Positions 1-8,869 of a stretch of DNA of 64,000 nt are shown here, one piece after another. The notes beneath the pieces are model-generated. The model had not been told where the DNA came from and ran no database searches. It was given only the letters and a program-made list of their open reading frames with translations. Position 1 is the stretch's first letter, and every line of letters begins with the position of its first letter. Source of the DNA: Stappia taiwanensis (GTDB lineage Bacteria > Pseudomonadota > Alphaproteobacteria > Rhizobiales > Stappiaceae); contig NZ_BMCR01000007.1 in assembly GCF_014635285.1 (NCBI RefSeq), positions 181,340 to 245,339 of the forward strand, in the 5' to 3' direction. The translations under genes and the position numbers were made by a program.

Positions 1-133
1 CCAGCGGGTCGGCGGAGGGCTCTTCGCCGCGCCGGACAAGGCGCTGGGCGCCGCTGTCCAGATCGGTGACCAGAATGGCGGCACGGCGGTCCTCGCGCGC
101 CTCGTTGAGCTGGGAGAGAAGGTGAAGATCCAT
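1..133 (-). CDS. XdhC/CoxI-family protein, N-terminal fragment (cut by window edge)
   Basis: The reverse strand opens with an ATG at 133 and reads MDLHLLSQLNEAREDRRAAI, then a segment ending in EEPSADPL, where the window ends; the stop lies outside. This opening resembles XdhC/CoxI-family proteins, which help deliver or mature the molybdenum cofactor for xanthine dehydrogenase and CO dehydrogenase-like enzymes. A second XdhC-like gene lies 95 bp upstream on the same strand (229-579), so the two look like an operon; rhizobia often carry such a short/long XdhC pair. With only 44 codons visible the family call leans on this context, and no molybdoenzyme gene is in view. Confidence 0.6.
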   Translation of the reverse strand, partial: MDLHLLSQLNEAREDRRAAILVTDLDSGAQRLVRRGEEPSADPL

Positions 134-228
134 GAATCAGATCCGCTCCGGCGCGTATTGCGGGTCGGGCTCGGCTGGCATTCTTGCGCCAGCGGCGGTC
201 ATGTCGGGGGAAAGGTGGGGGCGTGGCA

Positions 229-579
229 TCAGCGGCGTGGGCCGGGGGCCACCGGTTCCACATAAACGCGAATGCGTCCGCCGCAGGACAGGCCGACCCG
301 CCAGGCGGTCTCATCGGCGACACCGAATTCCAGCACGGTCGGCGTGCCGCTCTCGATCACGTCAGCGGCTTCGGCGACCACGGCCCCCTCGACGCATCCG
401 CCGGAGACGGATCCTTCGAAATTGCCTTCGGAATCGATAACGAGATGGGCGCCGACCGGTCGCGGGGCGGACCCCCACGTCTCGATCACGGTCGCCAGCG
501 CAACCTTGCGCCCGGCGCGGCTCCAGCCTTCGGCGAGCAACAGCGGATCGTCAGGGGAAGAAATCTGGTCTGTCGGCAT
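229..579 (-). CDS. XdhC-family protein (short form)
   Basis: A 116-residue protein with the XdhC/CoxI signature: an early ALATVIETWGSAPRPVGAHL block, then GSVSGGCVEGAVV around residues 55-68 and GLSCGGRIRVYVEP near the C-terminus. The cysteines in SGGCVEG and LSCGG are the conserved ones of the family, associated with molybdenum cofactor binding or insertion. It is much shorter than full XdhC because it lacks the Rossmann-like C-terminal domain, which suggests it works with the longer partner that begins 95 bp downstream. I chose the ATG at 579 because the upstream reading-frame extension runs into pckA antisense. The physiological target enzyme cannot be deduced here. Confidence 0.8.
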   Translation of the reverse strand: MPTDQISSPDDPLLLAEGWSRAGRKVALATVIETWGSAPRPVGAHLVIDSEGNFEGSVSGGCVEGAVVAEAADVIESGTPTVLEFGVADETAWRVGLSCGGRIRVYVEPVAPGPRR

Positions 580-657
580 GATGGCATCCTCCACGCTCGC
601 CAATATAGGCCGGCGTGCGCGTCGGGGACAGGGGAGAGATGCCGCAGGTTGTGAGGG

Positions 658-697
658 CGCCCATCCGCCGAAGCCCGAGTGGGGCGGCGGATGGGCG
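658..697 (-). terminator. Hairpin after pckA, probable terminator
   Basis: Perfect 13-bp arms (CGCCCATCCGCCG at 658-670 against 685-697) with a 14-nt loop, starting 10 nt after the pckA stop codon on the minus strand. There is no T-run, so it is a strong hairpin rather than a textbook intrinsic terminator. It separates pckA from the XdhC genes transcribed in the same direction. Confidence 0.5.
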
Positions 698-706
698 GGG
701 CCGATG

Positions 707-2320
<1,614 letters not shown>

Positions 2321-3002
2321 GTTTCCGAAGTCCTTGTTTGCGTTTCACCGGCTTCGCCTGCGCTTGCGCGACATGCCCGGCCGTGGCCCGGCGCGGCGTT
2401 ACCCGCTCCCCGTCCATAGGTGGATAGCCGCAGCCGGATGATCCAGCGCGGCGCCAAGTTTCGTTTTGAGCAATTCGAACCTAGAGGATGGGCCCTGCCG
2501 CAACAAGGACTACCGCGCTTTCATGCCGGAGGCTAAATCGATTAAATTTCGGGGATGATGAAATTTAGGGAGTTTACCCGGCAAACCGCCGGTTTTTGAG
2601 CCGGCGAATCCCGTCTTCGAGGGGGCTTGGGGAATGACCGGTGAGGCGGCGCCCTTGGCATGATCCATCAGTCTCAAATGGACTTGTGGGCGTTTGCGGC
2701 TTGTGGATACTGGCAGAAGCGCGGGTGGGTTGCGGGCTTGCGTTTCTTTTCTGAGGACATCCCGGGGATTGTCGGGGCGCTGGCCAAGACCGCTGACGAT
2801 CTGCTGGCCGGTGTTGCCGTATCGCTTGCCCGTTTTTCCCGCCAGGTCGGCATGCGTGCCCTTTCTTCGGGCCGGTCCGGTAAGGCGGCGAGACGGGGAT
2901 CGGGCGGCCTCTTGCGCAATGCGTCATAATTTGTGCGCATTTTCACCGCCAAGGCTGGTAAACCAAGACACGAATGGAACGAAGAGGATCAGGGCACCGA
3001 TC
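2321..3002. other. Divergent pckA/chvI intergenic region
   Basis: About 680 bp with no convincing gene. Reading frames through it lack homology-like composition, and those in frame with chvI are only upstream extensions. The left half holds an AT-rich patch around 2530-2575 that contains a palindrome and probably the pckA promoter. The segment just before 3003 (ATAATTTGTGCG near 2927-2938) is the other AT-rich stretch and may hold the chvI promoter. It should contain divergent promoters and regulator sites. Confidence 0.6.
2543..2567. promoter_or_regulatory. 8-bp-arm palindrome, candidate operator for pckA
   Basis: TAAATTTC at 2543-2550 and its exact reverse complement GAAATTTA at 2560-2567, separated by 9 nt, lie in the only strongly AT-rich patch of the intergenic region, about 220 bp upstream of pckA. 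The symmetry and setting suggest a dimeric regulator site. The regulator is unknown, and this could be chance in AT-rich DNA. Confidence 0.35.
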
Positions 3003-3701
3003 ATGGCGACGATCGCGCTTGTGGACGACGACCGCAATATTCTGACATCGGTCTCTATTGCTCTGGAGAGCGAAGGCTACCGGGTGCACTCCTATACGGA
3101 CGGCGCGGCGGCCCTTGATCGGCTGATCAGCGAGCCGCCGGATCTGGCGATTTTCGATATCAAGATGCCGCGTATGGACGGGATGGAGCTGCTCAGGCGG
3201 CTGCGCCAGAAGTCCGACCTGCCGGTGATCTTTCTCACCTCCAAGGACGATGAGATCGACGAGCTGTTCGGCCTGAAGATGGGCGCCGACGATTTCATCC
3301 GCAAACCCTTCTCCCAGCGTCTCCTGGTGGAGCGGGTCAAGGCGGTGCTGCGCCGGGTGCAGCCGCGTGATGCCACCGCGGCCAAGCCGGAGAGCGACAA
3401 GCTCTTGGAGCGCGGCGATCTGGTGATGGATCAGGAGCGGCACACATCGACCTGGAAGGGAATGCCGGTTACGCTGACGGTGACCGAATTCCTGATCCTT
3501 TACGCGCTGGCGCATCGCCCGGGCGTGGTCAAGAGCCGCAATGCGCTGATGGACGCGGCCTATGACGATCAGGTCTATGTCGACGACCGGACCATCGACA
3601 GCCACATCAAGCGTTTGCGCAAGAAATTCAAGCTGGTCGATGACAGTTTCGATATGATCGAGACCCTTTACGGCGTCGGCTACCGGTTCCGGGAAAGCTG
3701 A
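3003..3701 (+). CDS. chvI: ChvI-type response regulator
   Basis: A 232-residue OmpR/PhoB-family regulator. The receiver domain (residues about 3-115) has the acidic pocket VDDD at 7-10, the phosphoacceptor Asp52 in [11 protein letters not shown], and Lys in FIRKPF. The C-terminal winged helix ends in the family signature YGVGYRF. It is the partner of the ChvG kinase 45 bp downstream; in rhizobia the pair responds to acid and cell-envelope stress and controls exopolysaccharide, motility and type VI secretion genes. I chose the ATG at 3003, immediately before the ATIALVDDD start typical of ChvI, rather than the in-frame extension reaching back to 2694, which has no receiver-like residues. Confidence 0.95.
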   Translation: MATIALVDDDRNILTSVSIALESEGYRVHSYTDGAAALDRLISEPPDLAIFDIKMPRMDGMELLRRLRQKSDLPVIFLTSKDDEIDELFGLKMGADDFIRKPFSQRLLVERVKAVLRRVQPRDATAAKPESDKLLERGDLVMDQERHTSTWKGMPVTLTVTEFLILYALAHRPGVVKSRNALMDAAYDDQVYVDDRTIDSHIKRLRKKFKLVDDSFDMIETLYGVGYRFRES

Positions 3702-3746
3702 GCAATCGCGTGTTTCCCCGTTTGGGGAAGGCGCGGGAGATCGTGA

Positions 3747-5675
3747 ATGGCCATCGAGGCGCAGACAGGCGAAATGGACGGGACGCCCGGCCCTGACCTC
3801 AAGCGCGCGGATCAGCTTGACCGTGCTGCCGGGGGCGAGGCGGCGAGGCCGGCTGCCGAAGAGGCCGTGCCCACGGACGAGCGGCCGGCCGAAGCGGGCG
3901 CGCGCGCGCCCGGTGAGCGGTCCGGTCGCTTCCGCACCCTGGGCAATCGCCGGATCCGCCGCCGCTTGCTGAAGCGGACCGGCGGGCTGCTCGGGCCGTA
4001 CCTGACCTCCTCGCTGACCCGCCGCATCGTCGTGCTCAACCTTGCCGGTCTGTGCGCGCTGCTCGTTGGCATCCTCTATCTCAACCAGTTCCGCGCCGGG
4101 CTGATCGACGCCAGGGTGCAGAGCCTTCTGACCCAGGGCGAGATCATCGCCGGGGCCATTGCCGCCTCCGCCACGGTGGAGACCGACGTCTTGATGGTCG
4201 ATCCGGAGCAACTCCTGCAGCTTCAGGCCGGGGAGAGCCTGTCGCCGGCCGATGGCGCACGCCTGCTCGATTTTCCGATCAATCCGGAACGGGTGGCGCC
4301 GGTGCTGCGGCGGCTGATCTCGCCGACCAAGACCCGCGCCCGGATCTACGATCCGGAAGGCATTCTGATTCTCGATTCGCGCCACCTTTATGCGCGCGGC
4401 CAGATCCTGCGGTTCGATCTGCCGCCGCCGACGGCGGAGGAGCCGGGCCTTTGGGAAAAGGTCTGGGCCGATATCAAGCTGTGGTTCCGGCGCGGCGACC
4501 TGCCGCTTTACGAGGAAATCGGCGCCGGCAACGGGCGCGCCTATCCGGAGGTGGAGGCCGCGCTCGCCGGCTCGCCGGCCAGCGTGGTGCGGGTGTCGCC
4601 GCGCGGGGAACTGATTGTGTCGGTCGCCGTCCCGGTGCAGCGCTTCCGGGCCGTGCTCGGCTCGCTGCTCTTGTCGACCCAGGGCGGCGATATCGATGCC
4701 ATCGTTCGCGCCGAACGCATGGCGATCATGCGGGTGTTCCTCGTCGCTGCCGGCGTCACCGTGATGCTGTCGATCCTGCTGGCGGGTACCATCGCCGGGC
4801 CGGTGCGCCGTCTGGCCGCCGCCGCCGAGCGGGTGCGTCGGGGCATCAAATCGCGCGAGGAGATTCCGCAGTTCTCTGATCGTCAGGATGAGATCGGCCA
4901 TCTGGCGCGGGCGCTGCGGGAGATGACCAACGCGCTCTATAACCGGATGGACGCGATCGAGACCTTCGCCGCCGACGTGGCCCATGAGCTGAAGAATCCG
5001 CTGACCTCCCTGCGCAGTGCGGTGGAGACCCTGCCGCTGGCGCGCAATCCAAACTCCCAGGCCCGGTTGATGGAGGTGATCCAGCATGACGTGCGCCGTC
5101 TCGACCGGCTGATTACCGATATTTCCGATGCCTCGCGGCTCGATGCGGAACTGGCGCGTGCCGATGCCGGGCTCGTCGATGTCGCCGTGCTGCTGCGTGG
5201 TGTCTGCGATCTGGCCAACGAGCGCGGCGGGCCGGAGGCCGTGCCGGTGGAGGTGCACATCACGCCCTCGCGCCGCGACCACCCCTATCGCATTCTCGGG
5301 CATGACAGCCGGCTTGCACAGGTGATCAACAACCTGATCGACAATGCCCGCTCCTTCTCGCCGGAAGGGGCAAGCGTGCGGATCACCGCCAGCCGGGCGG
5401 CGGATGCGGTGGTGATCATGGTCGATGACGACGGGCCAGGCGTGAAGCCCGATCTTCAGGACCGGATTTTCGAGCGTTTCTATACCGACCGGCCCGAGTA
5501 TGAGGAGTTCGGCAACAATTCCGGCCTTGGCCTGTCGATCTCGCGCCAGATCGTGGAAGCCCATCGCGGCACCATCATGGTGCGCAACCGGGAAGAGGTG
5601 GATCCGCGCACCGGCGAACGGCGGGTCTGCGGCGCCCAGTTCGTGATCCGCCTGCCGGCGGAGGACAAGTCATGA
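3747..5675 (+). CDS. chvG: ChvG-type sensor histidine kinase
   Basis: A 642-residue membrane kinase. After a charged cytoplasmic N-terminus come a transmembrane segment near residues 93-113, a periplasmic sensor region, a second transmembrane segment near 329-351, a HAMP linker, a HisKA domain with phosphoacceptor His413 in DVAHELKNPLTSL, and a HATPase domain with NNLIDNARSFS, DDDGPGV and GLGLSIS. It senses envelope or acid stress (ExoR-regulated in Sinorhizobium and Agrobacterium) and phosphorylates ChvI. Its stop codon overlaps the start of hprK (ATGA at 5672-5675), so translation is probably coupled to the PTS genes that follow. Confidence 0.95.
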   Translation: MAIEAQTGEMDGTPGPDLKRADQLDRAAGGEAARPAAEEAVPTDERPAEAGARAPGERSGRFRTLGNRRIRRRLLKRTGGLLGPYLTSSLTRRIVVLNLAGLCALLVGILYLNQFRAGLIDARVQSLLTQGEIIAGAIAASATVETDVLMVDPEQLLQLQAGESLSPADGARLLDFPINPERVAPVLRRLISPTKTRARIYDPEGILILDSRHLYARGQILRFDLPPPTAEEPGLWEKVWADIKLWFRRGDLPLYEEIGAGNGRAYPEVEAALAGSPASVVRVSPRGELIVSVAVPVQRFRAVLGSLLLSTQGGDIDAIVRAERMAIMRVFLVAAGVTVMLSILLAGTIAGPVRRLAAAAERVRRGIKSREEIPQFSDRQDEIGHLARALREMTNALYNRMDAIETFAADVAHELKNPLTSLRSAVETLPLARNPNSQARLMEVIQHDVRRLDRLITDISDASRLDAELARADAGLVDVAVLLRGVCDLANERGGPEAVPVEVHITPSRRDHPYRILGHDSRLAQVINNLIDNARSFSPEGASVRITASRAADAVVIMVDDDGPGVKPDLQDRIFERFYTDRPEYEEFGNNSGLGLSISRQIVEAHRGTIMVRNREEVDPRTGERRVCGAQFVIRLPAEDKS

Positions 5676-6142
5676 GGCCCACGGTCCATGCTTCTTGTGT
5701 GCTGGTCGGGGCGGCCGGGGTGCTGCTGCGCGGCGCCTCGGGCGGCGGCAAGTCCCGGCTGGGCGATGAACTGGTGTCACAAGCCGCCTTGTGGGGGTTG
5801 TTCGCCCGTCACGTTGCCGATGACCGGGTGATCCTGACCTGCCATGCGGGGCGGCTCTGCGCCGAGGTGCCCCCGCCGATCGCCGGGCGGTGGGAGCGAC
5901 GCGGCGAGGGAGTCGCCAGGGTGGAGCATGAGCCCCGGGCGGTGGTGCGGCTGATTGTCGATCTGCGCGCGGGCGCGGATATTGACCGGTTTCCGGAGGC
6001 GGCGGCACGCACGGAACGGCTGTGCGGTGTGTCGGTGCCGCGTCTGGAACTTCCGCATGAGGATATTCCGCTGGCTGCCTCGCGCATTCTTGGCCACCTG
6101 CTGCGCGGCGGTGACGCTTCCTGGTCCGGATCGGCGGTCTAA
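5672..6142 (+). CDS. hprK: HPr kinase/phosphorylase, short alphaproteobacterial form
   Basis: A 156-residue protein covering only the C-terminal kinase domain of HprK; the Firmicutes enzyme is about twice as long. The Walker A loop GASGGGKS lies at residues 21-28, with a histidine- and acid-containing ARHVADDRVI segment after it, matching the family catalytic region. It is expected to phosphorylate HPr on a serine and to reverse this by phosphorolysis. The substrate HPr is two genes downstream (6710-7003) and carries the target serine. Overlap with chvG suggests co-expression of envelope sensing with PTS phosphorylation control. Confidence 0.92.
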   Translation: MRPTVHASCVLVGAAGVLLRGASGGGKSRLGDELVSQAALWGLFARHVADDRVILTCHAGRLCAEVPPPIAGRWERRGEGVARVEHEPRAVVRLIVDLRAGADIDRFPEAAARTERLCGVSVPRLELPHEDIPLAASRILGHLLRGGDASWSGSAV

Positions 6143-6294
6143 GCGGCCCGTCCGGCCTCACGATGGCGGATAAACCGACATGAGGTGCCGATTTTCCTTG
6201 CACTGCGCGGCGGCCTTGCGGAAATTGGTCGCCCGGTGCACAAGGGCCCGGATGGCAATGACGGTCCCGCTTGGGACCCCAAAACGGACAGGGC

Positions 6295-6699
6295 ATGATC
6301 GGTCTCGTACTCGTCACGCACGGACGGTTGGCGGAAGAATTCAAGTCAGCGCTGGAACATGTGGTCGGCCCCCAGGAACGGGTGGAAACGATCTGCATCG
6401 GTCCGGACGATGACATGGAGCGGCGCCGTCAGGATATTCTGGCCGCGGTTGAGGCGGTCAACGATGGCGCCGGAGTGGTGCTGCTCACGGACATGTTCGG
6501 CGGCACGCCGTCCAACCTTGCGATTTCCGTCATGGACGGGCTGAACATCGAGGTGATCGCCGGCGTCAATCTGCCCATGCTGATCAAGCTTGCCAGCGTG
6601 CGCGCCGATGTCGGTGTCGCCGAGGCGGTGGATGAAGCGCGCAAGGCGGGGCAGAAGTACATTTCCGTCGCAAGCCAGGTGCTCTCCGGACAAGGATGA
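6295..6699 (+). CDS. PTS EIIA component, mannose family (regulatory)
   Basis: A 134-residue EIIA of the mannose/fructose type, often labelled ManX or EIIA-Man in rhizobia. The phosphoacceptor is His9 in LVLVTHG; the LLTDMFGGTPSNLA stretch near residues 65-78 is the other family hallmark. No EIIB, IIC or IID partner is nearby, so it probably takes phosphate from HPr for regulation rather than sugar import. I chose the ATG at 6295, directly preceding IGLVLVTHG, over the in-frame start at 6271, because the short N-terminus is standard and a purine-rich GGACAGGG sits just upstream. It lies between hprK and HPr in an evident operon. Confidence 0.93.
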   Translation: MIGLVLVTHGRLAEEFKSALEHVVGPQERVETICIGPDDDMERRRQDILAAVEAVNDGAGVVLLTDMFGGTPSNLAISVMDGLNIEVIAGVNLPMLIKLASVRADVGVAEAVDEARKAGQKYISVASQVLSGQG

Positions 6700-6709
6700 T
6701 CGCAACGCC

Positions 6710-7003
6710 ATGACCCAGGTGGATACCCAGCCCGGCCTTCATCGCGAGCTTACCATCGTCAACCGCCGCGGCCTGCATGCCCGGGCCTCGGCCAAGCTCG
6801 TCAAGCTGGTCGAAGGGTTCCAGGCGGATGTGGTCGTCACCAAGGATGGCCAGTCGGTTGGTGGCACCTCGATCATGGGTCTGATGATGCTGGCGGCCTC
6901 GCCGGGTTGCTGCATCCACGTCTCCGCCACTGGCGCCGAAGCCGAACCGGCGCTGGCGGCGATCACCGAGCTGGTGGAAAGCGGTTTCGGCGAGACCGAC
7001 TGA
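6710..7003 (+). CDS. ptsH: Phosphocarrier protein HPr
   Basis: A 97-residue HPr-family carrier. The active-site histidine is in RRGLHARASAKL, where EI (PtsP, not in this window) places phosphate; the regulatory serine region is GGTSIMGLMML, the site expected for HprK. It links EI to EIIA-type proteins, including PtsN encoded at 33150-33614. The start at 6710 leaves only 10 bp after the EIIA gene, so they are probably co-transcribed. In alphaproteobacteria this HPr is part of the nitrogen-related PTS, also named Npr/PtsO, which tunes carbon, nitrogen and potassium responses. Confidence 0.95.
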   Translation: MTQVDTQPGLHRELTIVNRRGLHARASAKLVKLVEGFQADVVVTKDGQSVGGTSIMGLMMLAASPGCCIHVSATGAEAEPALAAITELVESGFGETD

Positions 7004-7024
7004 ACGGATCGGCTTTCGCTGTTC

Positions 7025-7044
7025 ATATAAAGAAATCTTTATAT
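7025..7044. promoter_or_regulatory. Perfect 20-bp palindrome upstream of ahcY (SahR-type operator candidate)
   Basis: ATATAAAGA at 7025-7033 and TCTTTATAT at 7036-7044 are exact complements around a central AA, about 170 bp upstream of the ahcY start in otherwise GC-rich DNA. AT-rich palindromes of this shape are bound by ArsR-family regulators, and SahR of that family is known to control S-adenosylhomocysteine recycling genes in several Proteobacteria. The SahR assignment is inference from position and shape. Confidence 0.6.
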
Positions 7045-7212
7045 CATTATTGCTTTGTGTCGCCCCGGGGATTATAACCCGGCGGCAGGGTGCGCTTGCG
7101 CGCGCCTGTTGCCGTTTCATCGCATGTCCGGCCCGCCTCGGGTTCGGCGTGGGCAGGCTGGTCGCGACAACGGCGCGACCCAATTTCGAACCGAACGAGC
7201 GGATAAGACCTC

Positions 7213-8610
7213 ATGACCACCGCAACTGACTATCTCGTGAAGGATATCTCCCTGGCCGACTTCGGCCGCAAGGAGATTGAGATCGCCGAAACCGAAATGC
7301 CGGGCCTGATGGCTTGCCGCGAGGAGTTCGGCGAGAGCAAGCCGCTCAAGGGCGCGCGCATTGCCGGCTCGCTGCACATGACCATCCAGACGGCGGTGCT
7401 GATCGAGACGCTGGTACATCTGGGCGCGGAAGTGCGCTGGGCCTCCTGCAACATCTTCTCCACTCAGGATCATGCGGCTGCGGCGATCGCCGCCAGCGGC
7501 GTGCCGGTGTTCGCTGTCAAGGGTGAGACCCTGGAGGAGTACTGGGACTACTGCGATCGGATCTTCTTCTTCCCCGAAGGTACGGCCAACATGATCCTCG
7601 ATGATGGCGGCGACGCCAGCATGTACATCCTGCTTGGCGCGCGCGCCGAGGCGGGCGAGGACGTTCTGTCCAATCCGTCTTCCGAGGAAGAGACCGTCCT
7701 GTTCGCGCAGATCCGCAAGCGGATGGAGGCGAGCCCGGGCTGGTTCACCCGTCAGCGCGATGAGATCCGCGGTGTGTCGGAAGAGACCACCACGGGCGTC
7801 AATCGGTTGTATCAGCTCAAGGCCAAGGGTCTGCTGCCGTTCCCGGCGATCAACGTCAACGACAGCGTCACCAAGTCGAAGTTCGACAACAAGTACGGCT
7901 GCAAGGAAAGCCTCGTGGATGGCATCCGTCGCGGCACCGATGTGATGATGGCCGGCAAGACCGCCGTTGTCTGCGGCTATGGCGATGTGGGCAAGGGCTC
8001 GGCCGCCTCGCTGCGTGGTGCCGGTGCCCGGGTCAAGGTGACGGAAGTCGACCCGATCTGCGCCCTGCAGGCCGCCATGGACGGCTTCGAGGTGGTGAAG
8101 CTGGAGACTGCCGCACCGACCGCCGATATCGTCATCACCACCACCGGCAACAAGGATGTGATCACCCTCGATCACATGCGTGCGCTGAAGGACATGGCGA
8201 TCATTGGCAACATTGGCCACTTCGACAACGAGATCCAGGTCGAGGCGCTGCGCAATTACAAGTGGACCAACATCAAGCCGCAGGTGGACCTGATCGAGTT
8301 CCCGGATGGGAAGCGTATGATCCTGCTGTCGGAAGGCCGCTTGCTGAACCTTGGCAACGCCACCGGCCATCCGAGCTTCGTCATGTCCGCCAGCTTCACC
8401 AATCAGGTGCTGGCGCAGATCGAGCTGTGGACCCGTCCGGATGCCTATGACAAGGACGTCTACGTTCTGCCGAAGCACCTCGACGAGCGGGTTGCCCGCC
8501 TGCATCTGGGCAAGCTCGGGGTCGAGCTGACCGAGCTGACCGAAGAGCAGGCCGCCTATATCGGCGTTGAGACCACCGGCCCCTACAAGCCGGAACATTA
8601 CCGCTACTGA
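7213..8610 (+). CDS. ahcY: Adenosylhomocysteinase
   Basis: A 465-residue S-adenosylhomocysteine hydrolase of the long bacterial type. It splits SAH into adenosine and homocysteine with tightly bound NAD, relieving inhibition of methyltransferases. Visible motifs are the substrate region [32 protein letters not shown], the NAD-binding loop [20 protein letters not shown], and the C-terminal YKPEHYRY typical of the family. It stands alone between a putative operator at 7025-7044 and an intrinsic terminator at 8635, suggesting monocistronic control by methyl-cycle status. The same ahcY-divL-tsaE order is seen in rhizobia. Confidence 0.98.
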   Translation: MTTATDYLVKDISLADFGRKEIEIAETEMPGLMACREEFGESKPLKGARIAGSLHMTIQTAVLIETLVHLGAEVRWASCNIFSTQDHAAAAIAASGVPVFAVKGETLEEYWDYCDRIFFFPEGTANMILDDGGDASMYILLGARAEAGEDVLSNPSSEEETVLFAQIRKRMEASPGWFTRQRDEIRGVSEETTTGVNRLYQLKAKGLLPFPAINVNDSVTKSKFDNKYGCKESLVDGIRRGTDVMMAGKTAVVCGYGDVGKGSAASLRGAGARVKVTEVDPICALQAAMDGFEVVKLETAAPTADIVITTTGNKDVITLDHMRALKDMAIIGNIGHFDNEIQVEALRNYKWTNIKPQVDLIEFPDGKRMILLSEGRLLNLGNATGHPSFVMSASFTNQVLAQIELWTRPDAYDKDVYVLPKHLDERVARLHLGKLGVELTELTEEQAAYIGVETTGPYKPEHYRY

Positions 8611-8634
8611 TCGTTAACCGATCACGGTGAACAT

Positions 8635-8665
8635 GGGCGGGCGCTTCGGCGCCCGTCCGCATTTT
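8635..8665 (+). terminator. Intrinsic terminator of ahcY
   Basis: A 10-bp GC-rich stem (8635-8644 with 8649-8658, one G-U pair) capped by a TTCG tetraloop and followed by CATTTTG, 25 nt after the ahcY stop. A stable UUCG-type loop plus a short T-run is a convincing intrinsic terminator. Confidence 0.8.
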
Positions 8666-8869
8666 GATCCCCGATATCGGCGGATCGCAGCCCTCCGGTC
8701 CGTGGTGCAAGCGGGCTGTGGATGACGCACGTTCCGTTTACTTTTCGTCAACAGACTCTTCTTCGCGATTCTCAACTGAGTTATGGTCTTTGCGAATCGG
8801 TCAGTTCGTGAGGCAGAACTGAACCGGCGGGCTCCCTCGGGCTCGATGCGGCGGTAGAGGATCGAACGG

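Noticed and set aside
2694..3002. N-terminal extension of chvI
   Set aside because: The extra residues are not part of any receiver domain, and ChvI homologues start at the [10 protein letters not shown] position.
8608..8624. TGATCG/CGATCA palindrome at the ahcY stop
   Set aside because: It overlaps the stop codon and is directly followed by a stronger terminator; it is probably incidental.
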